Origin: Stachybotrys elegans
Lineage: Eukaryota; Ascomycota; Sordariomycetes; Hypocreales; Stachybotryaceae
Direction: 5' to 3'
Length of the DNA: 64,000 nt
Assembly (NCBI GenBank): GCA_020746835.1
Contig: JAGPNK010000005.1
Span: 1,922,001 to 1,986,000 of the forward strand
Notes under the pieces: model-generated
Database searches by the model: none
Told to the model about the DNA's origin: nothing
What the model saw: only the letters and a program-made list of their open reading frames with translations
Position numbers and translations under genes: made by a program
In this document: positions 1-12,373 of the stretch, in pieces
Layout: each line of letters begins with the position of its first letter
Numbering within the stretch: position 1 is the first letter of the stretch

Positions 1-59
1 GCCTCGAGAGTATGTTTGGCCGGCTTCCCATAGGGCTCTCTAGCTAACCCACGATGCAG

Positions 60-1563
60 AAATCGAGGAGCAGACCGAAAATGAGGCCGATGATGACGAC
101 GATTACCTCTCCCAGATGGCTCTTCCTCCGCAAGAAAAGGATGATATCTCGGACCTTCGCACAGCGCTCCAGGAGTGCTGGACGTTCTGTAACACGCTTG
201 CAAATCTCAGCTCTCATCACAGGAACCGTGTCTTCAACACATCCGGAACGCCAGATGCCCATGCAAAGGCTTGGAAGGCATGCTGGAAGCTGTGCCAGCG
301 TCTGTACGAGAACCAGGACAATGACACTGGCGTCTCAAATGTCAGGATGAACCTGGAACTGTGTCGCGACTTTTGCCAGGCACTGTTTGATATACGGCAG
401 CGAAAAGATACAACGGCCGACTCGGTATTGCGGGTCAGCTTTGAGCTGAACAACCAGTAAGTTATTGATTTGCTCTGACTAAAGCCACACGTTACAACGA
501 CTAACCACATTGTAGTCTGTATAGCGCGCAGGATAACCGAAGCCTTCCCGAGGCATTCCGCGAAAGAACTTTGGATTTCTACATTACGCTTTGCCATCGT
601 CTGATGAAGCAGCGTAGCGACATGGTTGACGAGACTGATCAGCTGCTTAGAGCCTGCTGGGCGCTGGCAGAGATGCTCTTTAACCTTCGGCAGAGCAGGC
701 GAGACGGAAGGCCCGCCGATGCTGAACTTCTAGGGTCAGCAGTGCAAGCCTGCTGGGACCTATGTGACATATTCAGGGACGGCTGGACTCAAGTACGCCC
801 TGATCGCAACACGCCTCGGCCCAGCCAAGCTGGCTTCTTCACCTACCAGCCAACCGACCAAACTGGCCGTGAAAGCCGCCAATCGAATCGCTCCTCTCTG
901 CACTCTAAACGCGAGAGCGTCAAGAGTGCTCGTCAGGACGAACGGCCCCGTCAGCCCGTGATTGTACCAGAGACACCTGTGACCGAGTTTGAGGATACGC
1001 CTATATCTCCCGAAAGCAGGTCTCCACAGATGCCGAACATCATGGTTCTCGGGACCACCAGCGATAACGGACGTGGGGGCAGGTGGTCCAGCAGTGCCTC
1101 CAATTTATCGAGCTACTCTCAGAGCAGCAACCGGACCTCTAGCACGGCCACCACAGCCACATCAGCCGAAGATGTCAACATTACTCGTTCCAAGATTCTG
1201 GTTCTTCGCGCTGCCATGAACTTGGGCTTTGATCGCGACTCCATAACCGATCCCAAGGCAGGAGCTGCCATGCTGCAAAAGTTCGTGCAGGGTCTCCAGG
1301 CTGGGTCATTCGGCTCGCTTCCTGCCCACTCGGCCCTTCTTCAGCAGTACCGCAACTCTGTTCTTACCGACGGGATAATGGCACGAAGTCACTCTCTGCC
1401 TGCCCGCGGCAAGCGAGTCTCGGCCTACGACATGGCCAAAAGTATAATAGCCATGAGCAACAGCTCCTCTCGATATGTCTACCTCCGCGATCTCTTCAAG
1501 TTTGTCTTTCAATTCTCTCTCGAAGAGGTAGAGTCACGGAGAAATGTCAGTATCGTGGTCTAG
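60..1563 (+). CDS. Conserved fungal protein, DUF7624-like (5' partial)
   Basis: This is the 3' part of a gene that begins before the window. Two exons are visible, 60-456 and 516-1563, joined over a 59-nt intron with donor GTAAGT and branch site CTAAC. A CTAAC branch site at 44-48 followed by an AG at 58-59 marks the acceptor of an earlier intron, because the frame is closed upstream at 41. About 481 residues are visible. They start with an acidic stretch, then a helical region rich in Trp/Cys/Leu with repeated motifs such as ALQECWTFCNTLANLSS, AWKACWKLCQRLYE and LLRACWALAEML. A Ser/Pro-rich linker and a C-terminal helical segment follow. The repeats resemble the Pezizomycotina-wide family I recall as DUF7624; that assignment is from memory and no biochemical role is known to me. 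Confidence 0.8.
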
Positions 1564-2337
1564 GCCCCGTCCCACTTATACACCAGGTCCAATCTACCTC
1601 GACGATACGGAGTTTGGCCTTTCCTTTTCCCTACCCAACATCTTACACCATACATCCTTTTATCTACACCACTGCTTCTGAATGGGACATGCCGATTGGC
1701 TGTCCCAACGACTTGGATCATCTTAGCCCATGAGTTATTGTTTACGAGGAGATTTGTGCCTTGTTTGGAATTTACGAACGTTTATGACGACTGGATTGGT
1801 GGTCTTTTGTTTCTATGCTAGATACCCTTTCTGGATGAAGATCAGGTGGCATCAACGATGCGCAAAAGAGAGGGACCGCAAGGCCTCATGAAAGGACAGG
1901 TAGAAACTGAATCAATTTAAATAAGTAGTAACGTCATGTAATCTGCGCGGCGGCTTTCCTAACTGCAACGACTCGCAACCACGCTCTGTCCTTGTTCTTT
2001 AAATCGAACACACCAAAGATTTGCCCATCCAGTACCATTATCCTTCATGATTGCCAATGGAAGACAGGCCATGCATATAACGCAATCTCAAGTCAAAACC
2101 CCAGCCTGACATTGTCACGGCCCGCCGTAATGGGCCAATGCCTAATAAACTCCTGCAAATACCCGAGTTCCACGAAACGCTTGATACCAAAAAGAGAACA
2201 GAAAGGAAGAGAAATGAAGGAACACAACGGCAGAGACAAAGAAATGGAGAAAATGTAAAGGGAACAACGGTCTGACTCCCATGCAATGTGCCTGCTTCTG
2301 TTTCCTCCCAAACGCAACTTCAGTATGGCTCGTTCAC
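1564..2337. other. Convergent intergenic region
   Basis: This is the space between the 3' ends of the DUF7624-like gene (+) and the hypothetical gene at 2338-4063 (-). It is expected to hold both 3' UTRs. I see no coding signal, RNA gene or repeat in it. Confidence 0.5.
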
Positions 2338-4063
2338 CTACGTGGCGGGAGGTGAAGGTAAGGAGGCAATGAATGCCGAATCGTCGCCGTAACATGATGC
2401 ATTGACATTGCCTATCGGGTACGGCGGGTGTGTCATGCCGGCGCAGTGGTGGTATGCCGACTCCCAGGCCTCCGCGGCGAACTGCGCATCAGGATAGGCG
2501 CCATCGGAGGCGTCATATATTAGACCGGGGAAAGCACACGGCGGCCAGTGCATCTCCCCCGTAGATGCTTTCTGTCGGAGATCTAACATTAAGTAAGGTA
2601 TGAGTGCTGCTGACTCCTCACAATACGCATAAGGGTCCACGAATGGGGTGGCGTACGAGGACGAAGAGATAGCGTCGCGTGCCGTGGCCATGCCCATGTC
2701 TTGGCTGGGTGGCAGCTGGTAGGGCCTTGGGTTGCCAGTCTCGTCGTCTCGCGGGGCAGACTCCGGGAAGGGTATGGAGTCGGCGGGAAGACTGTGGCCG
2801 TAGTTGATGTATTCAGGCGGCATGGTATCGGGGTAGGGGATGAAACTCTCCTGGGCCTTGTACCATTCATTCTGGGGGTTGTCTAAGTAGACAGCATCGT
2901 GGTAGTGGTTGTTCTGTTGCTTGAAGTTAGTCAGAGGAAGGCGTCCCAAGCGTATTGAAGTGCAGCCAGGTGATGAAACATTCGGGCCAACGCCGTCAAT
3001 CTTGCCCCAACGAAACTTCCAAAGGGGCTCGTCGGGTTGTCAGGCTGCCAATCCGTAGTCTTCCTTGGGTTTAAGGAAGTGCGAACTCCGACAAACGAAC
3101 AGAAACAGAGCGGGACTAGTGACAGAGCAAATGCAGAAGACCTACGATAACGGGATGCTCGTACCACTCCCATCCAGCATTCATGGCGTCGGGTGGTAGG
3201 GCGTCCCAGCCTCCCTGCTGTTGTGCGAGAATGTGGCTGAGAGTGCTGTGGTCGAGCTCGCCCTGAGGGGATGGGAGCTGGTATAGACCCGGCGGCTGAG
3301 GCACGAAAGAGGTGCCGAGACCATCTTGAAGGGCCCAGTTGGTCCTGGCAGATGGCTCGAACAGGTTGACGGGAGCTTCGACCAGCGCGGCGTCGGTCCC
3401 TTGCAGGTTCTGCAGCTGCCCAGAATAGGCGGCAGCGTTGCGGATATCATCTTCGTCATCCTCTTCATACTTGACGCTGCTCATACGGGCCGAGTCGTCC
3501 GCTAGGGAGTCGTAAGACGGACGGCCAGAGGAGAGACCCTCGCTGGTATCGACGCGCGCATCTCGGCTCTTGCCCTCAGGCCTTCTGGACGTCAGCGCTG
3601 GGTCGCCGCTTACAATATCCGAGCCGAAGGCGGCATCAGTCTGCTCTCTGCTCGCTGAAGCGTCTGCTTCGGGGTTCTCAGTAGAGGCGATAGCTTTGCG
3701 CTTCTGACGCGCGCGCTTCCGGTTCGGATTCCTGGGCTGAGCGTTGACGAGGGGGCTACTGTAGGCGGTGTCAGCTGGATGCTTTCTACGCAAACGAAAG
3801 GGTCGACAAGGATGCTCTGGCGATGACCAGGCACAGATGTGGTCGCTCAAGACAGGTGGCGGTGGCACACGCAAGGGGTTGTCATACTTGAACTCGGGTG
3901 CTCTTCCGTATTTATTCTTTATGTAACGAAGCTGGTTCTTCGTTAGACTTCTCTTGAAGTTGCGCTTGAAGCCGTCGATGATGGCTTTGGCTTCCTCCCC
4001 TTCGACCAGCTGGTCGAGCAGCCACTTGATCTCCTCGTTGCGATACGACGCAGAGCCGACCAT
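2338..4063 (-). CDS. Hypothetical protein, possibly DNA-binding
   Basis: This is a two-exon gene. Exon 1 (4063-3146) opens at an ATG and encodes 306 codons. It ends at donor GTAGGT, and a 232-nt intron runs to an acceptor at 2914 preceded by CTGACTAAC. Exon 2 (2913-2338) adds 191 residues, giving about 497 aa, with phase 0 kept across the junction. The first 60 residues are a charged helical module (NEEIKWLLDQLVEGEEAK, then SLTKNQLRYIKNKYGR), which looks like a small helix-turn-helix or SANT-like fold. The rest is low-complexity and acidic, with a basic NRKRARQKRK stretch that could be a nuclear localisation signal. This architecture suggests a fungal transcription-factor-like protein. I do not recognise a named family, so function is inference only. 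The upstream leader is purine-rich on the + strand, i.e. CT-rich in the transcript. Confidence 0.7.
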
Positions 4064-5219
4064 CTTGAATGCTTCTGGAGCAGGACGTGTCTTGGTTGTA
4101 GTATTATCCGGGGTGTATTTGTGCGGAGTGGCACCAGGGAGCCCGATGATTTGTGACTGGTGGCGGTTTCTTGTAGAAATAAGGTGTTATTCACCGAAGG
4201 ATGTGCAGGTGTAAAAGTATGCCGTGATGTGTTCGGTCTCGGGGAATCCTGGGTGGCAACTTCGGAGTCAGAGTTAAGCGAGAAGAGGCGAGTGACAGTC
4301 GGGAACGGATATGGGCCAAAGAAGGGAAGAAAGGTAAAAGAAGAAAGCGTAGGAGATTGCGGGGAGGAGGGGAGGAGATATAGGATCAGGGAAGAAAGAA
4401 GACAAGAGCAAGAAAGAGATTGGATCATAGAAGCAAGACAGCTTTGTGGTGGGAGCCCGAGTAGGATTGATTGATTAACGTACCAGGCCCGGGGCTAGGA
4501 TTGACGATGGAAGCAGTGAGTGTAGAGGGGGTTCAGCAAGGTACGAGATCAGTGCAGACGACCTTTGCGGCGTCACAGCGAGAGCTCGATGTTCGAAAGG
4601 ATACAAAGGAGGAGGGGTGTGTCCTGATGCAGAGAGAGAGAGAGAGAGGAGAGGGTGCGGTCGGAAAACATGTGTAACTTGATTAATGCAGGGACCGTGA
4701 GAGCCGCAAGGTAATGCCTCGACCTCCTTGGTGTCCTCCTATTGCAGTGCTCTGGAGTGGGTGCACCTGGCAGACACGAACAATAGCCCGTTTCGGGGAC
4801 AATAGGGAAACCCGGGGAGCTATCGGCCGGAATCGGAGCGTGTGCCTGGCAGGCAGAGAAAGGGCGAAAGAAGGATGAAAGTACAAGGAGAAAAGGGGGG
4901 AGGGGAGCGCGAGCGCGTGGCTCAGGCTTGGAGGAGGGCTGGTGATTTCGGTTTTTTTTTTCTGTGCAGGCCTACACGTCATATGATATTGGCAACTGAT
5001 TTAATGGTGGATGGAATCTGGCCCCATGTGACGTGTGTTCGGAGAGCAGGAGAGCCATAATCATGAAATTGAAATTGAAAACGCCCTGATTCTAGCTCTA
5101 TACGTCTTGTTCTAGCATGTCGGCATTTCTCTCTAAACCGTCCCTTAATAACTGCCCATTTCACACACAACACTTGGACCCATCCACGTCCTCCCTCGAT
5201 CTTCTTCGTACCTGTTCAA
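4064..5219. other. Intergenic region upstream of the hypothetical gene
   Basis: This holds the presumed promoter and leader of the minus-strand gene starting at 4063 and the 3' flank of efm2. The minus strand carries long pyrimidine runs from about 4300 to 4450. A GTACGT donor-like site near 4481 (minus strand) could mark a 5'-UTR intron. A (GA)n run lies at about 4631-4650. I see no gene. Confidence 0.45.
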
Positions 5220-6394
5220 TCACGCAATAGCAGTCTCCATCGCAGACGACGGTGTGCCTCGCCGTGAAAAGACGCCCAGCCAGCACCTGACGTGGCCGGC
5301 GCCGTCGTCCTCCTCGCCGCTGCCCCAGTCGTCCTGGCCGGCGAGCTCGTCCTCTTCCTCGCAGAAGAGCGGCGTGTCGAGGCCCAGCATGGCGTCCTTG
5401 AACGCCTCGAGCAGGCGGCGCGTCGTCTCGTCGCGCTGCGGCACCATGACGACGGCGCGCGGTTCGGCGCCCAGCGCCAGGTGCTGCGAGATGGCCGAGG
5501 CCAGCAGATGTGGGTGGTCGTCGTCGTACATGGGGTCAGCGGCAAGCACAATCTGGTTTTATTTGTCAGAATACGTCATTGGTAGCGTGAGGAGGGGGGT
5601 TGTTTGGTGAAGCAATCACCATTTTCCCACATGGTCTATCGACTCACTTTGAATTGGAAGGGTTCGCCGAACAGTGCCTGATCAACCTCCTCTTCGCCCG
5701 CACCGCCCCACGTCAGCGGCCCGACGGACAGTGAACCGCCGCGCGAAGCCACCAGCTCGGCATTCTTCTCCACGTTCACCTTGAGGTTTGTCACGATGTT
5801 GGGGAGGTCGCTGAGTGCGACGGGGACCTTCCAGAGCGCCGCCGCCGCCAGCCCGAGGAGCCCCGTCCCCGACCCCAGCTCCAGGACGCTGGGGGCGGGC
5901 TGTCCGAGCGACTCGTCAAAGAGGCGGAAGAGCGACGTGGCGCCCAGCCGGGGCAGGTGCTGCGCGAGCACGTACGACGAGCCCCAGGTCTTGAAGCCCA
6001 GCGAGTCGCCCGTCAGCGCCGGCTCCCGGATCATGAGCTCAAAGGGGTCCAAGCCAGCGCCCTCGCCCCCAAACGGCCAGCGGCGGGTGACCTCGCCCAT
6101 GGCCGTCCGCCCGCAGCGCTCCGACAGCCGCTTGCTGGCCAGCGTCCAGAGCGCCTCCTTGACATCGTCGTCCTCGACCCAGGCCAGCGGGCTCTTGATG
6201 ATGGAGGAGAGGTACCGCGTCACCTCGGCCTTGCGCTGCGTGGCGAGGGACTCCTGCTCCTCGAGGTTGGCGGCGCGGGAGCGCGTGTGGTTCCAGATGG
6301 GCGGCCCGACCTCGAGGTGGTGCAGGATCTCGAGCAGCTCCTCGGCAGGCGGACGCTGCCACATCTGCGGGAAGTCCTCTGGGGCCGGCACCAT
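5220..6394 (-). CDS. efm2: EEF1A lysine methyltransferase Efm2 (Rrg1-like)
   Basis: This is a seven-beta-strand SAM-dependent methyltransferase of the METTL21/FAM86 group. Exon 1 runs 6394-5648 and exon 2 runs 5552-5220, with a 95-nt intron (donor GTGAGT, branch CTGAC) and phase 0. The product is about 359 aa. Diagnostic stretches are SERCGRTA, a KTWGSS block, the SAM-binding VLELGSGTGLLGLA, the SDLPNIVTNLK block, and an ADPMYDDDHP segment after the intron. These follow the order seen in yeast Efm2, which methylates translation elongation factors; S. pombe Rrg1 is the related glucose-response protein. The frame is open upstream to 6532 but only a GTG lies there, so I use the ATG at 6394. The product is shorter than yeast Efm2 (419 aa by my recollection), so an upstream exon is possible. 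Confidence 0.85.
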
Positions 6395-9016
6395 CCTGTA
6401 TCCGACGGGTTGTAGAGACCGAAACTCTAGGATATCTTTTCTAAGCGAGGGGTGGGTGGGCAGCGTTGCGAAACTGGCCAGGAGATGGGATGCGTGAAAA
6501 TGAAGAAAAGGGGGGTCTAATGCCGTACACACTCTCCGTTGAGTGTGCGATCTATAATCTATACATTGTGTAAGAAATAATATAAGAATTATTATTTTTT
6601 ATGTTTTAAGAAAGAAAGTGTATTGCTACGATCCGGGGATGCAGATGTGAAAGAGAAGAAAGGATATTGTACGCTGAGGTTGAATGTGGGGGAGGGACTT
6701 GGACTGGGGCCCTTGATCATCAAATTTGTTCTCTAGCAGATCGAGTCCGGGCTTTGCTCGACTCCACCAACCCTCCTTTTGCCTTTTCGCCTCCGGGAAC
6801 GTCTTTTTCATAGATAAACAGTACTGGGTGCCTAGGTAAGTACGATAGGTGCTCGTGGAAGTAGGAAACCGTCTTTTCCAACCAACACATCCTGAGGAAG
6901 AATTACTCCCCCCTTTTTTCCACTACGACTTTCTTCCTCGGGCTGTATCCCAGATTCATTATTCAATCCCACCCCTGCAAGGCATAGAAAACCGTAGTGA
7001 ATCGAGGGCGATGACACCGACAACATGAAGCCTCCTCTCCCGAAAGGACGGCGGTAAAAATGTGCTGCAAAAAGCCGAACCTGCGCACCCAGGGATGAAC
7101 CAATATATTGGTAGAAGGGAAGCAGTGTAGTCCAAACAAGGCCGACCAGTCCGGCTTTCAGCCTCCCTCAGGCAGCCACACTCCGCTCCCTCCCTGCACG
7201 TGGGAAGAGAGGGAAAAAAGAGAAAACTACAGGTACCAATGTACCAGCCATTGCAACCCTGTCTGGCCGTCGCTTGCTTCCGATTCGCCAGCCTTGCCGG
7301 CCTACCCCGCCGAACCCCTCCCCTTCCCTTGGGCACACACACAAGGCTCCCTACTACTAAAGGTATTCAGGTACCTAAAGTAGCAGTAAGTAGGCGTGCG
7401 CTACTAGCGGCTTAATGTTGCCGCACATGTGTATATATATTTTTCCCACCCAATTTTTTCTCTCCCTTTTCTCCCTTCTCCTTCAAGCACCGTCCTCGCC
7501 AACGCTGCGTTTATATGCTTACATACGGAGAGGGAGAGGGAGAAGTGCCCTGGCTCTCCGCCGGGGTCGTTTCTCCTCTTTCCCTCTCTTTTTTCTTGGG
7601 GGTGAGGGGAAGCAGAAAAACTTGCATTCGTGTCGGCTTTTTGCAACCTCCTCCCCCAAGAATCTCTATGCATATGAGAAATTCGGAGTAATCTTCAATC
7701 TACCCCAGCCCAGCCCTCGAGGCGATTCACGTCGCTGCGAGGGGTCCCCTGGGTTCTGCCCGTAAGGGCCTGGCGCGACCTTCGCGTCTGCAATTGGCAT
7801 CAGAAAAGCAGGGCCGGGGCCTGCGTTGCGCCCTCGCGGCGCGCGCGGGTTTTCTCGTCAACCCTATGGGAGAGCCGTTGCGAAGATTGTGTGGCAACAC
7901 TGGAGTGCAATACGCGGCGTGCCTTGGGTCCCGTGTCCCGCTCTGTGGGATGCGCTGCCTTCGGTATAATTCAATTCCGATCATTCTGGCGAGGACGGTG
8001 CTTCACTCTCTTTTTCTCCTCTCGTGAGTTCCTACTCCCCTCTGCCCCTCCCTTCACCCTACGTGCGGTAGAAATATGCTAACATCCTTATACGTCTTGT
8101 GTTGAAATCAGTGACGCTACTCCTATCGGAGCCGCATGCAACCTATCGTCACCACACCGCCCCCTCGGATATAAATTAAAGTCGCCTGTCGCAGCAAACG
8201 GCCGAGTTGTCGTAGAGTGGCACTGGGACACGGAGCTTCTTCCATGTTCCACACGTATGTCGCACGGTTTGTGAGCCATTTCATCTCGTCCAGTGCAAGA
8301 TGGACCCCAAGACGTAGTGAATCACCCTGTGCTTGTACCTGGCGTGCGGAACCCTTGTGTCTGGTCTGGCCCCTTTGTCAGGCCATGTCACCTCGTCCGA
8401 AATACCTAGTGTCTCCGAAGCGAGTCCCCTGCCGTGGTAGAGTGGAATCACGAATGACATCAGTCGGCCAGAGCCCCTTGGTAAAACCCTCGCGGGTCAG
8501 GGTCACTTGCACGTAGCAGAGGCGGTGACTGTCTCACGAAAACACGCCAGCCAGGTTGAATTCGGGGGCGGTGAGTCATGCTAGCAGACACCTCCAGCCT
8601 CATTCAAGTATCGTGTGAATGGCTGTAGCTCTCGTCATCGCCGAAGCCGCCATCTAAAGCCCATGACATCACCTCTATTGACCATCACGAGTGCAGGCTG
8701 GAGCTTGGCTATTGAAATTAATTCTTCGTTTTATTTCGTCCTTTTCCATAATCAATCAAATGGTATCAACTCGAGTGCTCAACTGCTATCAAGCTAGTGT
8801 TGGCAAAAGATTGCTGCTGCCGCCTTGTAATATCTTTCCTACTTGCTCCAAAAAATGCCTGTAAATGCTCCCATATGAAAAGACACATCCCCCAACTCCG
8901 CAATGCAAAATGTTTGTATCCGGTCCTTTTTCCCCTGAACGTTGTCCATGCCAATAAAAGGGAAATTGAGGAAAATCGGATAGACATGGCCCTTGGCCCA
9001 GCAGCCGCCGTCATTC
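6395..9016. other. Intergenic region between efm2 and ell1
   Basis: This 2.6-kb stretch lies between the 5' end of efm2 and the 3' end of ell1. It contains an AT-rich segment (6540-6610), CT/GA-rich tracts (7430-7620), TACCTA-type motifs near 6829 and 7371, and a GC-rich segment (7720-7860). Short ORFs in several frames have no family resemblance. I see no gene or RNA gene. Confidence 0.45.
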
Positions 9017-11120
9017 TCAATCGGAACCACATTGCTTGTAGATCTGGTTCTTCATATCTTGCAGCCGCACCCTCATGTCCAGCAGATTTTCCAGCTTTTC
9101 GTTCGGAGGGTTGTCCAGCGCCGATATCTCCCAATGTAGAGCTTCGTACTTCTGATAGAAGACCTTGAACTTGTGCGCCTGACTCAGAACATCGGTTGAG
9201 ACGCTCGACGTTGCTTGCCGCTTCGAGGGTAATGATTTGCTGTCTATGTCTGCCTTCCGTTTCTTGATCAATGGGGCTTCGCTTTCGAGATCCGAGGCGT
9301 TGGTGGGAGGTGACGAGGCCAGTGGCGATGACTTTGTCGGAGACGTGGCTTTCGGCTTCATGGTTGTCGGCACGTGGTTGCGAACCTTTTGGGAAGAAGA
9401 CTCCTGGGCTCGGTGCTTGAGTGTCGACGCTGCCAGGGCCTGCTTGTCCTTGAAACGCTTGGAAAGAGGTGTCCCAGAGCTTGAGCTAGACTCATCGTCG
9501 TCCCGTGGGCGCTTCATGGGTTGCTGTCTTATCGGCTCCCGGTTGACAGATGGCTTCTGTTTCACAATCACTGTGTCCTTCGACTTGGAGACCTCCTTCG
9601 ACCTGGGTGCTGGCTTGGGTACTGGCTTGGGTGGTGGCTGTGTTTTGGCCGCCATTGGGGCCTCGTCACCAGATGAGTCTGAGTTCGTGATGATGGCCTG
9701 CGACAGCATTCGCCCGGTGCTAGTCTTGGCAGCAGCCGCCGCCGCCTTGGGCTTGGTTGGCGAGGTTTTCTGAGGTGTCGGTTTTGACTTTCCCAGCAAA
9801 CGCTTGACCTGAGCCTCCTGCGCCATGGTTTTCTTCGGTTTGGACGGGAGGGGGTTTGACGCCGACCGAGACATGGATTCACCACCATCCTTTGGCTTGT
9901 CCATCTTCAGCACATCACCATCATCCTTCGACGTTGCGTTCTCGTCTGCCTTCTGTATGTTGATCTTGGGAGCCGGTTGGGTAGGTCCCTTGCCGAAAGC
10001 AGCCTGGAGGCGACTTAAACAGATTCCCTTGCCACGATCTTCCTTTGGTAGGAGCCTCTCCCATTCGGGCTCAGATGAAGAGAGTCTCTGTTTGTCGTAC
10101 TGGGGGATGGCATGGTCGATTGCCTTTTGCCTCTCCTCCTGGGTGTCATAGGCGTAATTCCAGACGTCGAGCTCTTTCCAGAATGTCTTCTTCATCTTCC
10201 ACGTCTTGCTGTCTGAAGAATAGTCGGCCACCTTTTCCAGTGTAGATTGCAGCTCATCCTGTCTTCCCTCCCATTTCTCCTTGAGGTATTCGATAGATCG
10301 ATCATCAACGGCCAACTCGTGCACAAGTGTGAACCTCTGTTCCTTCTTTCGTTCCATTGCCTGTTGAGAAGCAGACATGGCCGGGGTGTCGGGGGGCGAC
10401 CGGACAGCATTGAGGGCTGGAGAGGTGGTGACTGATCGATTGCCGGATCCAGATCCTGGGAGCAGTTTACCCTTGACTTTCCCTGACTTCTTCGACGCCG
10501 GTAGCTTATCAACTATACGAGCTCTGGAAAAAGGAGTGAGTAACCAAGATGCCACAGCAAGTGGGCGGATACCAACCTCTCTCGAGACGCATCATGTGCA
10601 GTGAGTCGATTCTGCAGGGCTTCCATGTCAGAGTCAAGACCTGATGAGCCTGAGCTCTTCCCTGACTGCGAAGACTTCTTTTTAGAGGTACTGTCATCGG
10701 AAACAGGACTCCTCGGCTTCCTGAAGAGTGAGCTGGTGTGTGGTATTCGCTGGGCTTCTCGCGTGGACTCGAAGGGTCTCGTAAGGTAAAGATCGTAGGG
10801 GTGTGTATCGGAGGTGGGAGCTATGCGGTGCGAGCTGGAGCCGTAAAGAAAAGTCTGGGTTACCAATGTTAGCTTCAATGACGATGCTAAAGGGGACCAC
10901 CCAAGACAGCAATCCTCCCAAACAACAGAAGGGGGTCAGTACGCACCGGCGTGCTTCCCAAAGCCAGCTGGATATCTTGTCCATTCTGAACGCATTTGAT
11001 CATGCTCTCAATGACATTATCACTCAGAGAAATGGCAAAGGCCTGCGGTGGGATCCCAGGCTCGGGCTCGGCCGAACTCCCAAGGAGTATACCGCTGTCG
11101 GGAACTTTGAGCGAATTCAT
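9017..11120 (-). CDS. ell1: RNA polymerase II elongation factor ELL
   Basis: This is a three-exon gene: 11120-10947, 10854-10577 and 10523-9017. The introns are 92 and 53 nt, and the second has a plausible alternative donor three codons downstream. The product is about 652 aa. The N-terminal ELL domain spans the first two exons (ALSDNVIE-like helix, QDIQLALGSTP, then TFLYGSSSHRIAP). A basic, Ser/Pro/Lys-rich middle follows. The last 50 residues (SQAHKFKVFYQKYEALHWEI onward) match the occludin/ELL homology region. ELL suppresses pausing of RNA polymerase II and in S. pombe works with Eaf1. The ATG at 11120 is chosen because conserved sequence begins right after it, although the frame stays open to 11291. 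I know of no Eaf gene in this window. Confidence 0.85.
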
Positions 11121-12356
11121 GTTGATTCGTGTGATTCGAGGTACGGTCGTGTAGGCTGGGGGGTTGTTGGAGGACTCGGTTCCGGGGTGGTCAACGAGAG
11201 CCGGGCGTGGTGACGGATGATATCTCGTCGGGATCGGCACACACTGGGTGCGGTTGACGAGACGAGAGGCGAGCACAAAGAAGAAGCTCAAGACGGAAAG
11301 AGTAGTACAAAGCGGGCTTTATTGTCGGTATAGAGGGTCGTCACATCGTCAAACGTCGCGGCAATGTCCACACAGGCCAAGGGCCAGGAGCCGGTGGTTC
11401 GGGCAGGGAAGCGAAGCAGCCGGCCAACAAAGCCAACCGATTCACTGCCCGTTGTTCCCGTGCGAGGCAAAGCGTCTGTCAATCAGTGCTGGCAGCAACC
11501 AATAAGTCAACAAAACAGGACAAGACGGTGCCAGGCAAACAGACAGGCCGGGTGAAGAGAGGGAGGGGAAACGAAGGTAGGAGGGTAGGTTGGAAGGAAG
11601 GAGTGACCGAGGAGGAGAGCGAGAGATGAGAAGCGTAGTGGTGTGTGATGCACCCAAGCTTGCTTCGCTTGTTCCGCTCGCTGGCTCGGCTGGGCTGGGC
11701 CTGGCTTCCAGTGGGAAGGGGAGCGGGATTGGGGGGAGCGGAGTGGGTGGTACAGCCTAGACTACAGGCTGCAGCCTACAACCTACCTGTACCTACTACG
11801 CCTACGGGTACAGTAGGTGGAAGGTACATGGAGCACCTCTGGTGGTTTGTACATTCAGGTTGTGGAGTGGAGGGAGGGTGTGACGCCAGGGGTGTGTTTA
11901 CAGCACGGGGCGATCCACAATGGGAACCAGAGGCCACGGACGAGCAGGTGATGGGAGGTTTCTCGATGTAAATGAGTGCTAAATTTGGGTGAGTCGCTAC
12001 AAGGGTGTACATGGCATTCACCTGAGCCAGGTACTGGCATCGCTCCCATCCTTCTATTACCATGTACCTCGGGGGGGGACCAAGACTATGGCCCTGTCTC
12101 ACCATTGCGCCTTGCCAAAGTTGCCTTTATTACGCTTTGTGTACCGTTTGTGATTTGTTTCTGCTGATCACTCGCCAAAGATTTCGCTATTGCTGACGCT
12201 TGTCTCTGATGAACTTGTCTTTTCTTTTGCTCATTCATTATCGAGGGGGGAGAAATAAACTACAAAGAAAAAAAGGGTCGGTGGGCTAGGCGGGAGTCAA
12301 AGTTTGGCACAGGCAAGGCTACTCCTCACAGCCAGTTCGATTCATTGCTTACCTAT

Positions 12357-12373
12357 CACCACCACCACCACCA
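12357..12373. repeat. (CAC)n microsatellite
   Basis: A short perfect run of CAC triplets lies inside the gene-free region. In one frame it makes a His run in a spurious ORF. Confidence 0.8.

Noticed and set aside
8100..8530. Possible repeated blocks (CGTAGAGTGG / GGTAGAGTGG and TCATCTCGTCC / TCACCTCGTCC)
   Set aside because: Similarity is limited to about 10 bases each without consistent spacing; no RNA fold or tRNA box is evident.
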